Assembly (NCBI GenBank): GCA_902789175.1
Contig: CADANF010000008.1
Span: forward strand, 1-64,000
Direction of reading: 5' to 3'
Origin: an uncultured Lachnospiraceae bacterium
GTDB taxonomy: Bacteria; Bacillota; Clostridia; Lachnospirales; Lachnospiraceae
DNA: 64,000 nt
This document shows positions 52,291 through 61,765 of this stretch, one piece after another. Made by a program: the position numbers and the translations under genes. Position 1 is the stretch's first letter. Each line of letters begins with the position of its first letter. The notes under the pieces are model-generated. The model ran no database searches. It worked only from the letters and a program-made list of their open reading frames with translations, and was not told the DNA's origin.

Positions 52291-53976
52291 TTATTCATAA
52301 TTAGAAAGAACATTTTCAAGCTTCTTTCTTTCTTCATCAATCTTATCTTTATCCTGAGTATCTAAAATTGCTCTGAATTTATCAATGCTAACTCCTACAA
52401 ATTCTCTATCCTGTCCAAGAAGTTCAGCATAAATCCTCTCAGCCTTAAGCATGATAAGTTTATTCTCTTCCCAGTCGCGGGGAAGTACCTTAAGATATGC
52501 AAGTTCTTTAAATCTTGCATCAATTTCTTCATCAGTCATTTCAATATACTGACCCTTGATGATCTGTCTCTTCTTAACCCCTGTAGATTTAACCTTAACT
52601 TCTACTTCAAGAATTGAATTTATATCATAAGTATAAGTAACCTCTACAGACTCAACACCCGCTTTAGCCTTAGGAACACTAAGCGTAAGTATTCCAAGTT
52701 CAAGGTTATTATCTGCGATCCTGCTTTCTCCCTGAAGAACTCTGATGTCGATCGCATCCTGATTATCTCTTGATGTATAGAAAGTCTTAGTACGGCTGGC
52801 AGGAATAATGGTGTTTCTTTCAAGGATAGGACAAAAAACACCAGTTTCTTTAAATCCAAGTTCTGTATCCACTACAACTTCTGTGCCAAGAGTAAATGGA
52901 CAAACATCAGTAAGGATCACTTCTTTTATCGATCTCGCCCTTTCTTTCATAGCTCCTTCAATAGCTGCTCCAAGTGCAACAGCCTCATCAGGATTTATAG
53001 AAGTATCAGGGAATTTATGAAATGTTTTTATAACGAAAGATCTGATTCCTGTATATTTTGTCGCACCGCCTACCAGTACAACCTTATCTATATCAGAAAT
53101 AGCGATCTTTGCATCAGAAAGAGCTTTCTTAAGAGGAATCCTTATTCTTTCATAAAGATCTTCTAATGCTCTTTCATATTCAGATAATGTAATTTCTGCA
53201 GTATATTCTTTTTCTTTAACAACAGCTTTTACATTTACTTTTTCATTATCAGAGATGTCTTTTTTGGCTTCATCACAGGCTTTCCAAAGAAGCGCCTTTT
53301 CTCTGGCAGAAAGATCATCCTTATTTATCTCACTATTCTTTGTTAAAAAGATCTCCTCCATTTTTTCTGTGAAATCTTCTCCACCAAGGTAATTATCACC
53401 TGCAACACCTCTTACCTCAAGGATAGGATCAAAGTAATCCAGGATAGAAATATCAAATGTTCCTCCGCCCAGATCAAATACAAGGTTTTTAGATCTCTTT
53501 GTCTCATTATAGAGTCCATGTGCAATGGCAGCAGCTGTAGGCTCATTGATTATCCTTTCAACTTTTAATCCCGCCAGTTCTCCGGCTCTTTTAGTTGCTT
53601 TTCTTCTCATATCATTAAAATATGCCGGAACACTGATAACAGCTTCAGTTACTTCCTCACCAAGGAAGACTTCAGCATCTTCCTTAAGAGAACGGATAAC
53701 AAGACTAGAAAGCTCTTCCGCCGTAAATTTCTTGTTACCAAGTTCATAGACTTTCTGAGTTCCCATATTTCTCTTAAAGACAGCTGCACTGGACTCAGGA
53801 TAAAGTCTTAATCTTTCCTGAGCTGTCTTACCTACATATACTGTTCCCTCTTCATCAATACTAACGACTGATGGTGTCAGATTTTCCCCCAATCTGTTTG
53901 GAATAACTTTCGGACCTTCATCTGTATAATAAGCTACTAAGCTGTTGGTTGTTCCTAAATCAATTCCGACTATCAT
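52291..53976 (-). CDS. HscC-like Hsp70 chaperone
   Basis: The 561-residue protein has a full Hsp70 ATPase: GIDLGTTNSLVAYYTDEG at the start, VPAYFNDMRRKATKRAGELAG, NEPTAAAIAHGL, VFDLGGGTFDISIL and VVLVGGATKYTGIRSF. A shortened substrate-binding part follows. Length and sequence fit HscC rather than DnaK (about 610-640). It follows a giant J-domain/TPR protein gene, so the two are probably a chaperone and its co-chaperone. It ends the operon that starts with the TPR protein at 61.6 kb. Confidence 0.9.
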   Translation of the reverse strand: MIVGIDLGTTNSLVAYYTDEGPKVIPNRLGENLTPSVVSIDEEGTVYVGKTAQERLRLYPESSAAVFKRNMGTQKVYELGNKKFTAEELSSLVIRSLKEDAEVFLGEEVTEAVISVPAYFNDMRRKATKRAGELAGLKVERIINEPTAAAIAHGLYNETKRSKNLVFDLGGGTFDISILDYFDPILEVRGVAGDNYLGGEDFTEKMEEIFLTKNSEINKDDLSAREKALLWKACDEAKKDISDNEKVNVKAVVKEKEYTAEITLSEYERALEDLYERIRIPLKKALSDAKIAISDIDKVVLVGGATKYTGIRSFVIKTFHKFPDTSINPDEAVALGAAIEGAMKERARSIKEVILTDVCPFTLGTEVVVDTELGFKETGVFCPILERNTIIPASRTKTFYTSRDNQDAIDIRVLQGESRIADNNLELGILTLSVPKAKAGVESVEVTYTYDINSILEVEVKVKSTGVKKRQIIKGQYIEMTDEEIDARFKELAYLKVLPRDWEENKLIMLKAERIYAELLGQDREFVGVSIDKFRAILDTQDKDKIDEERKKLENVLSNYE

Positions 53977-54003
53977 TATTTACTCTCCAAATCTAATTTA
54001 AGT

Positions 54004-57000
54004 TTAAATGTCTTTAACTCCAAGAAATCTTAAAGATGGTCTTATCTCCGAATCATTTGGTGCTATCTTTAAAGCTTCCTTAAGATATTCTATAGCTTCA
54101 TCCTTACGTCCTTCTATTTCGGCAAAGTCAGCTAAAGCAAGAAGTTTATCATAGCATTTTGAACATTTACAATAATTGCAGTAAATACATCCATCTATCT
54201 CTCTTAACATCTCATATGCCCCAGTTTTTTTATTGGCATAATAAAAAAGTCTGGCTAATAAACTTAATCTGTATGGTCTATTTTCAGGCTCATTCAAAAA
54301 TGTAGCATAATCTGAATATACTTCCTCAATTTCATCTAATGCAAACCTTGCTATCACACTTCCCTCATTATGTTTTCCAATTCTATATAGGCAATCAGCT
54401 AAATTTTTATAAACACCAGCTCTTGACATTGACATTGATTTTTTTCTGTCATCAAGATTACGCCATGTTTCAAAACATTTTATAGCAGTTTTACAATCTC
54501 TCATTTCATACATATAAAATTGTCCTAAAGACTTAAGAATAGCTAAGACTGTATCATTATCAAGTTTTTTCTTTGAATCAGGATCTTCTCCTTTATGTTT
54601 TCCATCGATACTAAACTTTATCCTTTTAAGGAATTTCATCAGATCCTTCTCATATTTCTTAACTGCCTTTGTGTCATTATACATGATAAATGTATCAATA
54701 ACTGCAATATACTGATCTATAATAAAATTGACATAATAATCTTTGCAACTATCCTCAGCCAGATATTTATCAATCAATTCATTAGTGATCTTAAGAACAT
54801 TCTCTTTATCATTCTTCTTTTTATAAATCCTAAGATAATTATCTATATCATCTTTTCTAGTATTGAATTTCTCATTTTTTAACTCAAGATACTTTATAGC
54901 TTCATCATATCTTCCCACAGTTTCTAAAGATCTGACTATATTAGTATAAGGAGCCGCGGTATTTCTGTCCTTAAGAAGTTCAACAGCTTTGTAAAGAGCT
55001 TCAATAGATTTATCAAATTCTTTCTTATCATAATAAGCCTTACCTAAAAGATTATATGCATAACCATTTTCAGGTTCAATTTCAAGACAACTAAGAGCAT
55101 CCTGGATGGCAAGATCTGTATCTCCGCCACCAAAATATACAAATCCTCTTTCTAGATAGTAATAACCTTCCTTCTCTAATTCTAACTGCTTAGTTCCATA
55201 TTCAACTGCTTTATCATAATAAAGACTATTTTTCTTTATACGTTCATTCTTATACTTTTCCATATAAAGATGCATAAGCCTGTTATTAACATCCGGATAT
55301 TCTGGATCTAACTTATAAGCTTCCAAAAACATTGATAAAGCATCCTGTTTACGATTCTTATCATCGAGATAATCTCCATAGAGGAAATAAGGCTTCGGAT
55401 AATCTTTATAAGAATTTATAAGTTTTTTATAAGCTTCATCCGCATCTAAGCCTTTATTCTTTGTGAGGATCACATTCTGATACAAAAATCTCCAGGCAAA
55501 TGGGTCTTTTATGCTGGCCTTCTTAATGTATTTTTCAGCAAGATCAAGTTTAGAAAAAGCTCCTTTATCATCCACAACCTGAAGATAATAGTCAACAGCA
55601 TCCCCATAGACTATATCCATCTCATCTGCCGCATCAGAACTAAAATCATTAGCTTTTTCACTTAACAAAAGATTATTAAATATCTCTTCATATAGTTCTC
55701 CTATAGCCTTATCATTCTCATGCTCATTCTCAGTTAAAAATAAGTACCTGGCTTTAATAAGGCGGATAAGATCACTGTTTACATTATTTTCTTCAGCTGT
55801 TTTTATGATCTTATCAGCTTCACCATACTGATCATAGATACAGAAAACTGACGCTGCATAATAATAAGCCTTTGCATATCTATTATATCTATTAATTATT
55901 TCATAATAATCATCAATGACAAGCTGAGCTCTTCTCAACTTATAAGCAGTTTCCTGTCTATGAATATAACCAACCAGAGAAAGAGTAGGCTCATTTATAA
56001 GCTCTTCCCAGATCATCATGGCCTCATTATATTTTTTAGCTTTTTCAAGGAAGGTACCATATGACTCTCTATATCTAAGCCTGTCTTCTACATTTTCAAA
56101 AGGAAGATCCTTAGTAAAATAAGGCTCAGCCTCATCTACCTTTCCAACTTCAAAAAGACAGATCCCATAACGGGTATAACAGGCACTGACATTTTTAATC
56201 CTCTTTAAATCTTCTTCACCTAAGGTATCTTTCTTTGAAACCAGATTTTCATGAAGTTCTACCCACTTTTTAAGATAAGGAAGTGCTTTTAAATACTGTT
56301 TTTTCTCACTAAGGCAGATACCAAAAAGCTTATTATAGTCAAAAAATATCTCCTGATTTGGGACTATCTTTTTTAACATATTAAGTGCCCTGTCAATATC
56401 CATGTTCTGGTAATATCTCCAGACTGCATCCATCTTTTCTTTATCAGAAACTTCACCATTCTTTAAAGCCTCATCAAACATCTCTGTCTCTTTTGCTGTA
56501 ACGATCCTAAAGAGATAGACAGCTTCAAGATCATTATTATTAACAACAAGAACTTCTTTGATCTTTTCTTCAGCTTCTTTAAATTTTTTATCAAGCATAA
56601 GAAGATAGAATCTTACCTTTTTAGTTGAATTATATTCCGGATGGACTTTTTCGATTGATTCAACCTTTTCGATGATACGTCTGATCATCTCATCTTTATC
56701 ATCAACCTTGTCAATATTCTTAAGTATCACCTTCATGGCATTATTTGTTGCATAAAAATGAACATCTTTTAAGCGGTCAAATACAGCCATTGAAATTTTA
56801 AAAGAAAGGTCACATTTTCCCTCTAATTCAAAGAATAAAATTCTTGCCCCAAGTTCGATCGGAGTAAATAAAGATGATTTATCGCTTCTTTCAAGGATAT
56901 TGGAAATATAAGTTAAACAAGCTTCCATACCATCCTTATATTCCTGCTCCTTAGTTTTTTCATAATAAAGGAAATTATCAAAATAGGAATTAAAATATCC

Positions 57001-57687
57001 CTGTATATTCTGCATATTATGAATATATTCATCATCTTTAAAGAAATAATTCACAGGAGTATAAATCTGTTTTTCTCTATAAACAGACATTTCAGGGATG
57101 ATATCAGAGAACATCTCAAAATATACATCTCTATCAACATACTCGTTATAATCCCCGTAATCATCCTTTGTACAGTGGATCTGGATAAATTCAATATAAT
57201 CACTTCTGAATTTTTTAAGTATATCTTCCTTATTATTGAAAAAATCAAAAGTTTTATTTATCATCTGCCAGATTTCAAAAGGAAAGAAATTATTACGCAT
57301 CAAAAAAACAAGCATAGCCTCTGCCATAGAATCCACGCTGTCAATATTTTTACAGATATCTGCATTAAGCCATTCTTTCCAGATATCAACATCTAATCTG
57401 GTTTTCATGTCTGAATAGATAGCATCTAATTTACTTATATGTTCTTTAATAGCTGCATCAATTTCAGGATTGTCATTATATTTTACAGAATCTTCATCTT
57501 TATTTTCTTCTTCATCGCCACGAGCCGCATATTCTCTTGCTTCTTCAAAAGCTTCTCTGAGCTTCATAAATCCTTCCTGATCATCCTCAGGATTCACAGT
57601 AACAACTTTAGCTCTATAAGCATTGATTATCGCTTCTTCATCTCTTGTTTTTTCAATTCCAAGAACTTCCCATATTTCTTCGTTCAT
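54004..57687 (-). CDS. 1227-residue J-domain/TPR protein, partner of the Hsp70
   Basis: Residues 1 to about 75 form a J-domain (EEIWEVLGIEKTRDEEAIIN and GFMKLREAFEEAREYA). The HPD motif is replaced by Asn-Pro-Glu (32-34). The rest is a long run of TPR-like helical repeats, for example ALPYLKKWVELHE, AIQDALSCLEIEPENGYAY and AIEYLKEALKIAPNDSE. Five Cys residues in CIYCNYCKCSKC (1167-1178) resemble a metal-binding cluster. The ATG at 57687 follows AGGGTGG; a GTG four codons upstream is less likely. It is 27 nt from the Hsp70 gene. Confidence 0.82.
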   Translation of the reverse strand: MNEEIWEVLGIEKTRDEEAIINAYRAKVVTVNPEDDQEGFMKLREAFEEAREYAARGDEEENKDEDSVKYNDNPEIDAAIKEHISKLDAIYSDMKTRLDVDIWKEWLNADICKNIDSVDSMAEAMLVFLMRNNFFPFEIWQMINKTFDFFNNKEDILKKFRSDYIEFIQIHCTKDDYGDYNEYVDRDVYFEMFSDIIPEMSVYREKQIYTPVNYFFKDDEYIHNMQNIQGYFNSYFDNFLYYEKTKEQEYKDGMEACLTYISNILERSDKSSLFTPIELGARILFFELEGKCDLSFKISMAVFDRLKDVHFYATNNAMKVILKNIDKVDDKDEMIRRIIEKVESIEKVHPEYNSTKKVRFYLLMLDKKFKEAEEKIKEVLVVNNNDLEAVYLFRIVTAKETEMFDEALKNGEVSDKEKMDAVWRYYQNMDIDRALNMLKKIVPNQEIFFDYNKLFGICLSEKKQYLKALPYLKKWVELHENLVSKKDTLGEEDLKRIKNVSACYTRYGICLFEVGKVDEAEPYFTKDLPFENVEDRLRYRESYGTFLEKAKKYNEAMMIWEELINEPTLSLVGYIHRQETAYKLRRAQLVIDDYYEIINRYNRYAKAYYYAASVFCIYDQYGEADKIIKTAEENNVNSDLIRLIKARYLFLTENEHENDKAIGELYEEIFNNLLLSEKANDFSSDAADEMDIVYGDAVDYYLQVVDDKGAFSKLDLAEKYIKKASIKDPFAWRFLYQNVILTKNKGLDADEAYKKLINSYKDYPKPYFLYGDYLDDKNRKQDALSMFLEAYKLDPEYPDVNNRLMHLYMEKYKNERIKKNSLYYDKAVEYGTKQLELEKEGYYYLERGFVYFGGGDTDLAIQDALSCLEIEPENGYAYNLLGKAYYDKKEFDKSIEALYKAVELLKDRNTAAPYTNIVRSLETVGRYDEAIKYLELKNEKFNTRKDDIDNYLRIYKKKNDKENVLKITNELIDKYLAEDSCKDYYVNFIIDQYIAVIDTFIMYNDTKAVKKYEKDLMKFLKRIKFSIDGKHKGEDPDSKKKLDNDTVLAILKSLGQFYMYEMRDCKTAIKCFETWRNLDDRKKSMSMSRAGVYKNLADCLYRIGKHNEGSVIARFALDEIEEVYSDYATFLNEPENRPYRLSLLARLFYYANKKTGAYEMLREIDGCIYCNYCKCSKCYDKLLALADFAEIEGRKDEAIEYLKEALKIAPNDSEIRPSLRFLGVKDI

Positions 57688-57713
57688 GCTACACACCACC
57701 CTAAAATTTATAA

Positions 57714-58778
57714 TTAATTCATAAGATCATAAAAAACATCCGGTTTAGGTGACATAATAATTTTACCGGAAACCTTCATATCAAAACCTTCTGTTTTATC
57801 AGGAAAGATTACTTCTCCTGCGTGAAGCAGTTGAGATCTTATTCCATACTTTTTATATTTTTCATTGATATCAGTTTTTCCATATTTATTATCACCAATG
57901 ATAGGATGCCCCAGATAAGCTAAATAGGCTCTTATCTGATGAGTCTTTCCCGTTACAAGATGAATTTTTAGTAAAGTAAGGCCATCCCCATAATTCTCAG
58001 GACAAAAATCAGTTATTATCTCATCATACTTTTTCTTTTCTTCTGATGAAAGAGATAAATACTCTGATTTTGATATAACCTTAACCTTATTCATCTCTCT
58101 ATCCTTTAAGAGAAATGCTTTTCCCTTAACAGGATTCGTTACTATCCCCTGACACACCGCATAATAATATTTCTTAATACTTCTATCCTTTAATATTTTA
58201 GATAGATACTGTGTACCCCTGGCTGTCTTTCCAAATAGGATTACACCACTGGTATTTCGGTCTAATCTGTTCGCTACGGAAGGCTTAAACATTAAAAGGC
58301 TTTCCCTTGTTATATCTCCCTTATTAAGGAGATAATCGATCAATGCTTCATTAATTGAATGATCATCTTTTGTTGCTTTCTGGGATAATATCCCCTTAGG
58401 CTTATTAGCGCAGATTATATCGCTGTCTTCATAAAGAATATCATTTTTCTTAATGATAAATCCCGGCTTTTTTACATCCTTTTTTACTTCATTTTTTTTA
58501 TCTTTAATTTCAACTGATGCTTCTTTAGCCTTCTCATTAACTTCGCATTCAAAAGCCATACTTGAAAATGACATTAATGTTTCATCAGAAAGAAAAAGCT
58601 TTATTACGTCTCCTGCCTTTACTACTTCTTCTCCATCTGCTTTTTTATCATTTATCTTAATATTCTTTTTCCTAAGCATCTTATAGGTAAATGAAGCAGG
58701 AGCCTTATCTAATATATTAAATAATATCTTTTTTAATTTTTTTCCTTCTTCATTTCTAGAGATTATTATTTCTTTCAT
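57714..58778 (-). CDS. RluA-family pseudouridine synthase
   Basis: The 354-residue protein has an S4-like N-terminal domain (about 15-65), a charged Lys-rich linker (about 82-105) and a pseudouridine-synthase domain with the catalytic Asp173 in ANRLDRNTSGVILFGK and the block GKTHQIRAYLAYLGHPIIGD. It is distinct from the RluD-like gene at 28 kb. The tRNA or rRNA target is not known. It lies 3 nt from the membrane protein gene upstream and shares the operon. Confidence 0.9.
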   Translation of the reverse strand: MKEIIISRNEEGKKLKKILFNILDKAPASFTYKMLRKKNIKINDKKADGEEVVKAGDVIKLFLSDETLMSFSSMAFECEVNEKAKEASVEIKDKKNEVKKDVKKPGFIIKKNDILYEDSDIICANKPKGILSQKATKDDHSINEALIDYLLNKGDITRESLLMFKPSVANRLDRNTSGVILFGKTARGTQYLSKILKDRSIKKYYYAVCQGIVTNPVKGKAFLLKDREMNKVKVISKSEYLSLSSEEKKKYDEIITDFCPENYGDGLTLLKIHLVTGKTHQIRAYLAYLGHPIIGDNKYGKTDINEKYKKYGIRSQLLHAGEVIFPDKTEGFDMKVSGKIIMSPKPDVFYDLMN

Positions 58779-58781
58779 ATT

Positions 58782-59357
58782 TTACAATCCAAGAGTAAGA
58801 AGCTTCTTTGCGATCATAAGATCCTGCTTTCTCTGCAGATCTTTCGGTGAATTAAGTCTTTCAATTTCCTTCTCGAATTTTTCAAAACTATCTACTACAC
58901 AGACTCTTGGTTTAAGCCCTTCCTCGTAACATTTTTTAAGATAATCAGTATACTTTTTTTCCTTACCGGAAAGATCATTAACATACGCAATGATATTATT
59001 ATTATAAACTGTAAGACATGGATAAAATAAAAGTCCCTCACTGTCCGTTACAGAAATATCATAAGCCATGATAAAGCCATGTTTCTCACTAAGTTCATCA
59101 GCCATCTTATGTTCTTTATCATTTAAAGGCTTCGCTTTAATGATAAGAAGATAATTAACAAAATTTCTTGCAAATGGAATACTCATAATACAGGCAATTA
59201 TGATAAGCCAGGTCTTTCTTGTATTAAAAATAAGAAGGCTTACCAAAACATCGCTTAAGATAAGCGAAAATATCACAAACATTAATAATATCTGTCTATT
59301 CTTATAACGCCTTGCATATCCATATTCTCCTTTATCAAGATCTAACAGTTTTCTCAT
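58782..59357 (-). CDS. small two-helix membrane protein, unknown function
   Basis: The 191-residue protein begins MRKLLDLDKGEYGYARRYKN. Two hydrophobic segments lie at about 24-45 and 48-68 (ILLMFVIFSLILSDVLVSLL and IIACIMSIPFARNFVNYLLI). A soluble C-terminal part of about 120 residues follows (VYNNNIIAYVNDLSG). I recognise no family. The ATG at 59357 overlaps the previous stop (TAATG) with GGAG upstream; a start five codons earlier is possible. It is in the operon with the RsmF and RluA proteins. Confidence 0.7.
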   Translation of the reverse strand: MRKLLDLDKGEYGYARRYKNRQILLMFVIFSLILSDVLVSLLIFNTRKTWLIIIACIMSIPFARNFVNYLLIIKAKPLNDKEHKMADELSEKHGFIMAYDISVTDSEGLLFYPCLTVYNNNIIAYVNDLSGKEKKYTDYLKKCYEEGLKPRVCVVDSFEKFEKEIERLNSPKDLQRKQDLMIAKKLLTLGL

Positions 59358-60757
59358 TACATCATTCTCCATCCTGGAAGATATTTATTCTTTAATGTAT
59401 TATTCTTAAGCTTTCCAAATCCAAGAGGATATGAATCTATACATATAAGGACCCATCCGTCTCTTACATTATCTTCCTTAGTAATTTCAAGAGTCTCACC
59501 CTTAAGATATTTAAGAACTCTGTCATCATCTAATGACAATTTAAGACTGTTATTAAATGAGGACGCGTCAAGAGTCATAGCAAGAGCCTGTGAAGGCTCA
59601 AATCTGTTCTTCTTTTGCTCTCCCATAAGAAGTCCGCATCTAAGAGTACGAAGCCCCTTAACATCCGGGAAGTCTTTATCAATAAAAATCAGCTTATCAT
59701 TCTTTAACAAAAACCTGGATCTGTCATATGATATGCTGATATGAGATAAAAATTCCTCTATTTCTGGAGATAATTTAGGCGCCTTTATCATCATATCTGA
59801 AACAAGTGCAGAAGTATTAAAAAATGAATCACTTTCTTCTAAAGTCTTTTTTCTTATAAGAGCTGCATAATGACCTTCACCTTTGATCTTATGAGGATAC
59901 AGATGTACAGTTTTTGAAAGATCAGGATTATCAGTATCACCCCAATCAGGTCGTCCCTTTACAAATCCATCGAAATAAGGACAATCTACTATCTCAAGAG
60001 AAGGATCAAGCGAAAGAAGATACTCTACACTCTGTTCATCCTCAAGAGGCGCAAAAGTACAGGTAGAATAAAGTATCATTCCACCTGGTCTGATCATCTT
60101 AACAACTTCATTTAATATAGATATCTGAATATTTTTAAATAATTCATTTCCATTCTGTTCCCAGGCATTTATCATAGACTGAGACTTTCTGAACATTCCT
60201 TCGCCAGAACAAGGAGCATCAATTATTATCTTATCAAAATAACATCCGAAATGCTTAGAAAGGTTCTCAGGACTTTCACATGTAATAAGTGAATTAGTAG
60301 ATCCAAACACCTCAAGGTTTTTAAGGAGGGCCTTGGCTCTAGAGGCACTGATATCATTTGATACTAAAAGTCCCTCTCCCTTTAAACGGCACATTATCTC
60401 TGTTGATTTCCCCCCTGGAGCTGCACAAATATCGAGCACTTTATCCCCTGGCATAATCGGAAGCGTCGCTGCAGGAAATGTTGCCGATGGTTCCTGAAGA
60501 TAATATAATCCCGCATAATAGTAAGGATGTCTGGAAGGCTGATAAGCTTTATCATCATAATAGAATCCATTGGGGCACCAGGGAACCGGGCTAAGCTCAA
60601 ATGGGCTTATTGAAAGAAAGTCCTCAACAGATATTTTCTTTGTATTTACACGAAGAGCATGTTGCATAGGCTCTTTTAAAGCTTCTTCGTATGCCTTAAA
60701 ATCCTCATCACCCCAAAGTTTTGTCATATTGTAAGTAAATAACTGTGGTAATTTCAT
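59357..60757 (-). CDS. RsmF-like 16S rRNA cytosine-C5 methyltransferase
   Basis: The 466-residue SAM-dependent enzyme has the NOL1/NOP2/Sun core: LDICAAPGGKSTEIMC binds SAM, IIDAPCSGEGMFRKS holds one catalytic Cys, and LYSTCTFAPLEDEQSV holds the other. A C-terminal PUA-like extension (about 300-466) makes it RsmF/YebU-like rather than RsmB. I start at ATG 60757 (MKLPQLFTYN), with a TTG four codons upstream as an alternative. It is 1 nt overlapping the membrane protein gene. Confidence 0.9.
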   Translation of the reverse strand: MKLPQLFTYNMTKLWGDEDFKAYEEALKEPMQHALRVNTKKISVEDFLSISPFELSPVPWCPNGFYYDDKAYQPSRHPYYYAGLYYLQEPSATFPAATLPIMPGDKVLDICAAPGGKSTEIMCRLKGEGLLVSNDISASRAKALLKNLEVFGSTNSLITCESPENLSKHFGCYFDKIIIDAPCSGEGMFRKSQSMINAWEQNGNELFKNIQISILNEVVKMIRPGGMILYSTCTFAPLEDEQSVEYLLSLDPSLEIVDCPYFDGFVKGRPDWGDTDNPDLSKTVHLYPHKIKGEGHYAALIRKKTLEESDSFFNTSALVSDMMIKAPKLSPEIEEFLSHISISYDRSRFLLKNDKLIFIDKDFPDVKGLRTLRCGLLMGEQKKNRFEPSQALAMTLDASSFNNSLKLSLDDDRVLKYLKGETLEITKEDNVRDGWVLICIDSYPLGFGKLKNNTLKNKYLPGWRMM

Positions 60758-60777
60758 ATATAATTCCAATCTAAAAA

Positions 60778-61641
60778 TTAATCAAAATAATCTGCATCTG
60801 AAGCTGTATGTACAAACTGAGTATCAGGTTTAACCCTCGATAAGAGCACATTATATTCCTTTAAAAAATCCTTATTATCAGGATACTGACTATGAAGAGC
60901 TGATACTTTTTCAAAAGCCGTTTCATAGTCCTTTTGTTTCTCGTAACATACTGCGTCATTAAACTGTAAAAGATCAGTGTAAAGACCATCTGGACATGAC
61001 ATTCCTGTCTCTATATATTTCTTTGCAGATTCTATATCGTCTTTCTCAAGATAATAAACTGAAAGTAAATAAGAAGTATAGGTCGTTGGTTTTTCTTTTA
61101 CTAAATAAGCTTCCAGCACTTCTTTCATTTTTTCCAGATCATTATTCTTTTCATAGATAGATGCAAGATAAAGATACATTTTACTATTTCCTGACTCAGC
61201 AAATTTCTGTAGTTTATCTACATCTGCATCTGTATATCCAAACCTCTCGTCTGTTGTATCCATAAGAGTTTTAGAAAGATCTAAAAGTCCATTAAGGGCA
61301 TCTTTATTAAGATACTTCTTATCAGTTTTCTCAAGTTCCTGATATATAGCATATGCATCACTATATCTGTTAAGTCTCATATAAGATGCTGCCATATAGT
61401 ATTTTGAATCGAGATTTAGTTTTTCATCAAACCACTGTTTCTTTGCTAACGCTTTATCAAAATATTTAAGAGCCTCTTCATATTTTCCTGATTTAAAAGC
61501 ATCAACTCCGGCATTCCTATATTTTTTCTTATCTGAAGTTGAAAAAATTATAAAAATGCAGATGATGGCCATTATCACCAAAGTAAAAACTGTATAAAAA
61601 AATAATAATCTTCTTTGTCTATATCTTCTATCTGTCATCAT
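60778..61641 (-). CDS. membrane-anchored TPR protein
   Basis: The 287-residue protein has a basic start (MMTDRRYRQRRLLFFY), one membrane helix (about 12-33, with TVFTLVIMAIICIFIIF) and an extracytoplasmic-facing or cytosolic run of TPR-like repeats: AGVDAFKSGKYEEALKYFDKAL, SDAYAIYQELEKTDKKY and NNDLEKMKEVLEAYLVKE. TPR proteins hold partners; the partner is unknown. It is upstream of the rsmF-like gene, and together with the giant J/TPR protein makes two TPR proteins in one operon. Confidence 0.75.
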   Translation of the reverse strand: MMTDRRYRQRRLLFFYTVFTLVIMAIICIFIIFSTSDKKKYRNAGVDAFKSGKYEEALKYFDKALAKKQWFDEKLNLDSKYYMAASYMRLNRYSDAYAIYQELEKTDKKYLNKDALNGLLDLSKTLMDTTDERFGYTDADVDKLQKFAESGNSKMYLYLASIYEKNNDLEKMKEVLEAYLVKEKPTTYTSYLLSVYYLEKDDIESAKKYIETGMSCPDGLYTDLLQFNDAVCYEKQKDYETAFEKVSALHSQYPDNKDFLKEYNVLLSRVKPDTQFVHTASDADYFD

Positions 61642-61703
61642 AAAAAATCACTCTCTAATAATATATTTAACACCGTATTAATGTTATCACAGTAAGCCAA
61701 AAT

Positions 61704-61739
61704 AAAAAAGGACAATATTGAAAAATCAATACTGCCCTT
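61704..61739 (-). terminator. intrinsic terminator of galE
   Basis: On the - strand AAGGGCAGTATTGA pairs with TCAATATTGTCCTT (a few G-T pairs) and is followed by TTTTATT. Confidence 0.75.
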
Positions 61740-61765
61740 AGAGAAATTATATGAATTAAAAAGAT

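Noticed and set aside
52156-52365. Possible small + strand membrane protein of 69 residues
   Set aside because: Its first half is translated repeat sequence, the rest is antisense to the Hsp70 gene end, and there is no ribosome-binding site.
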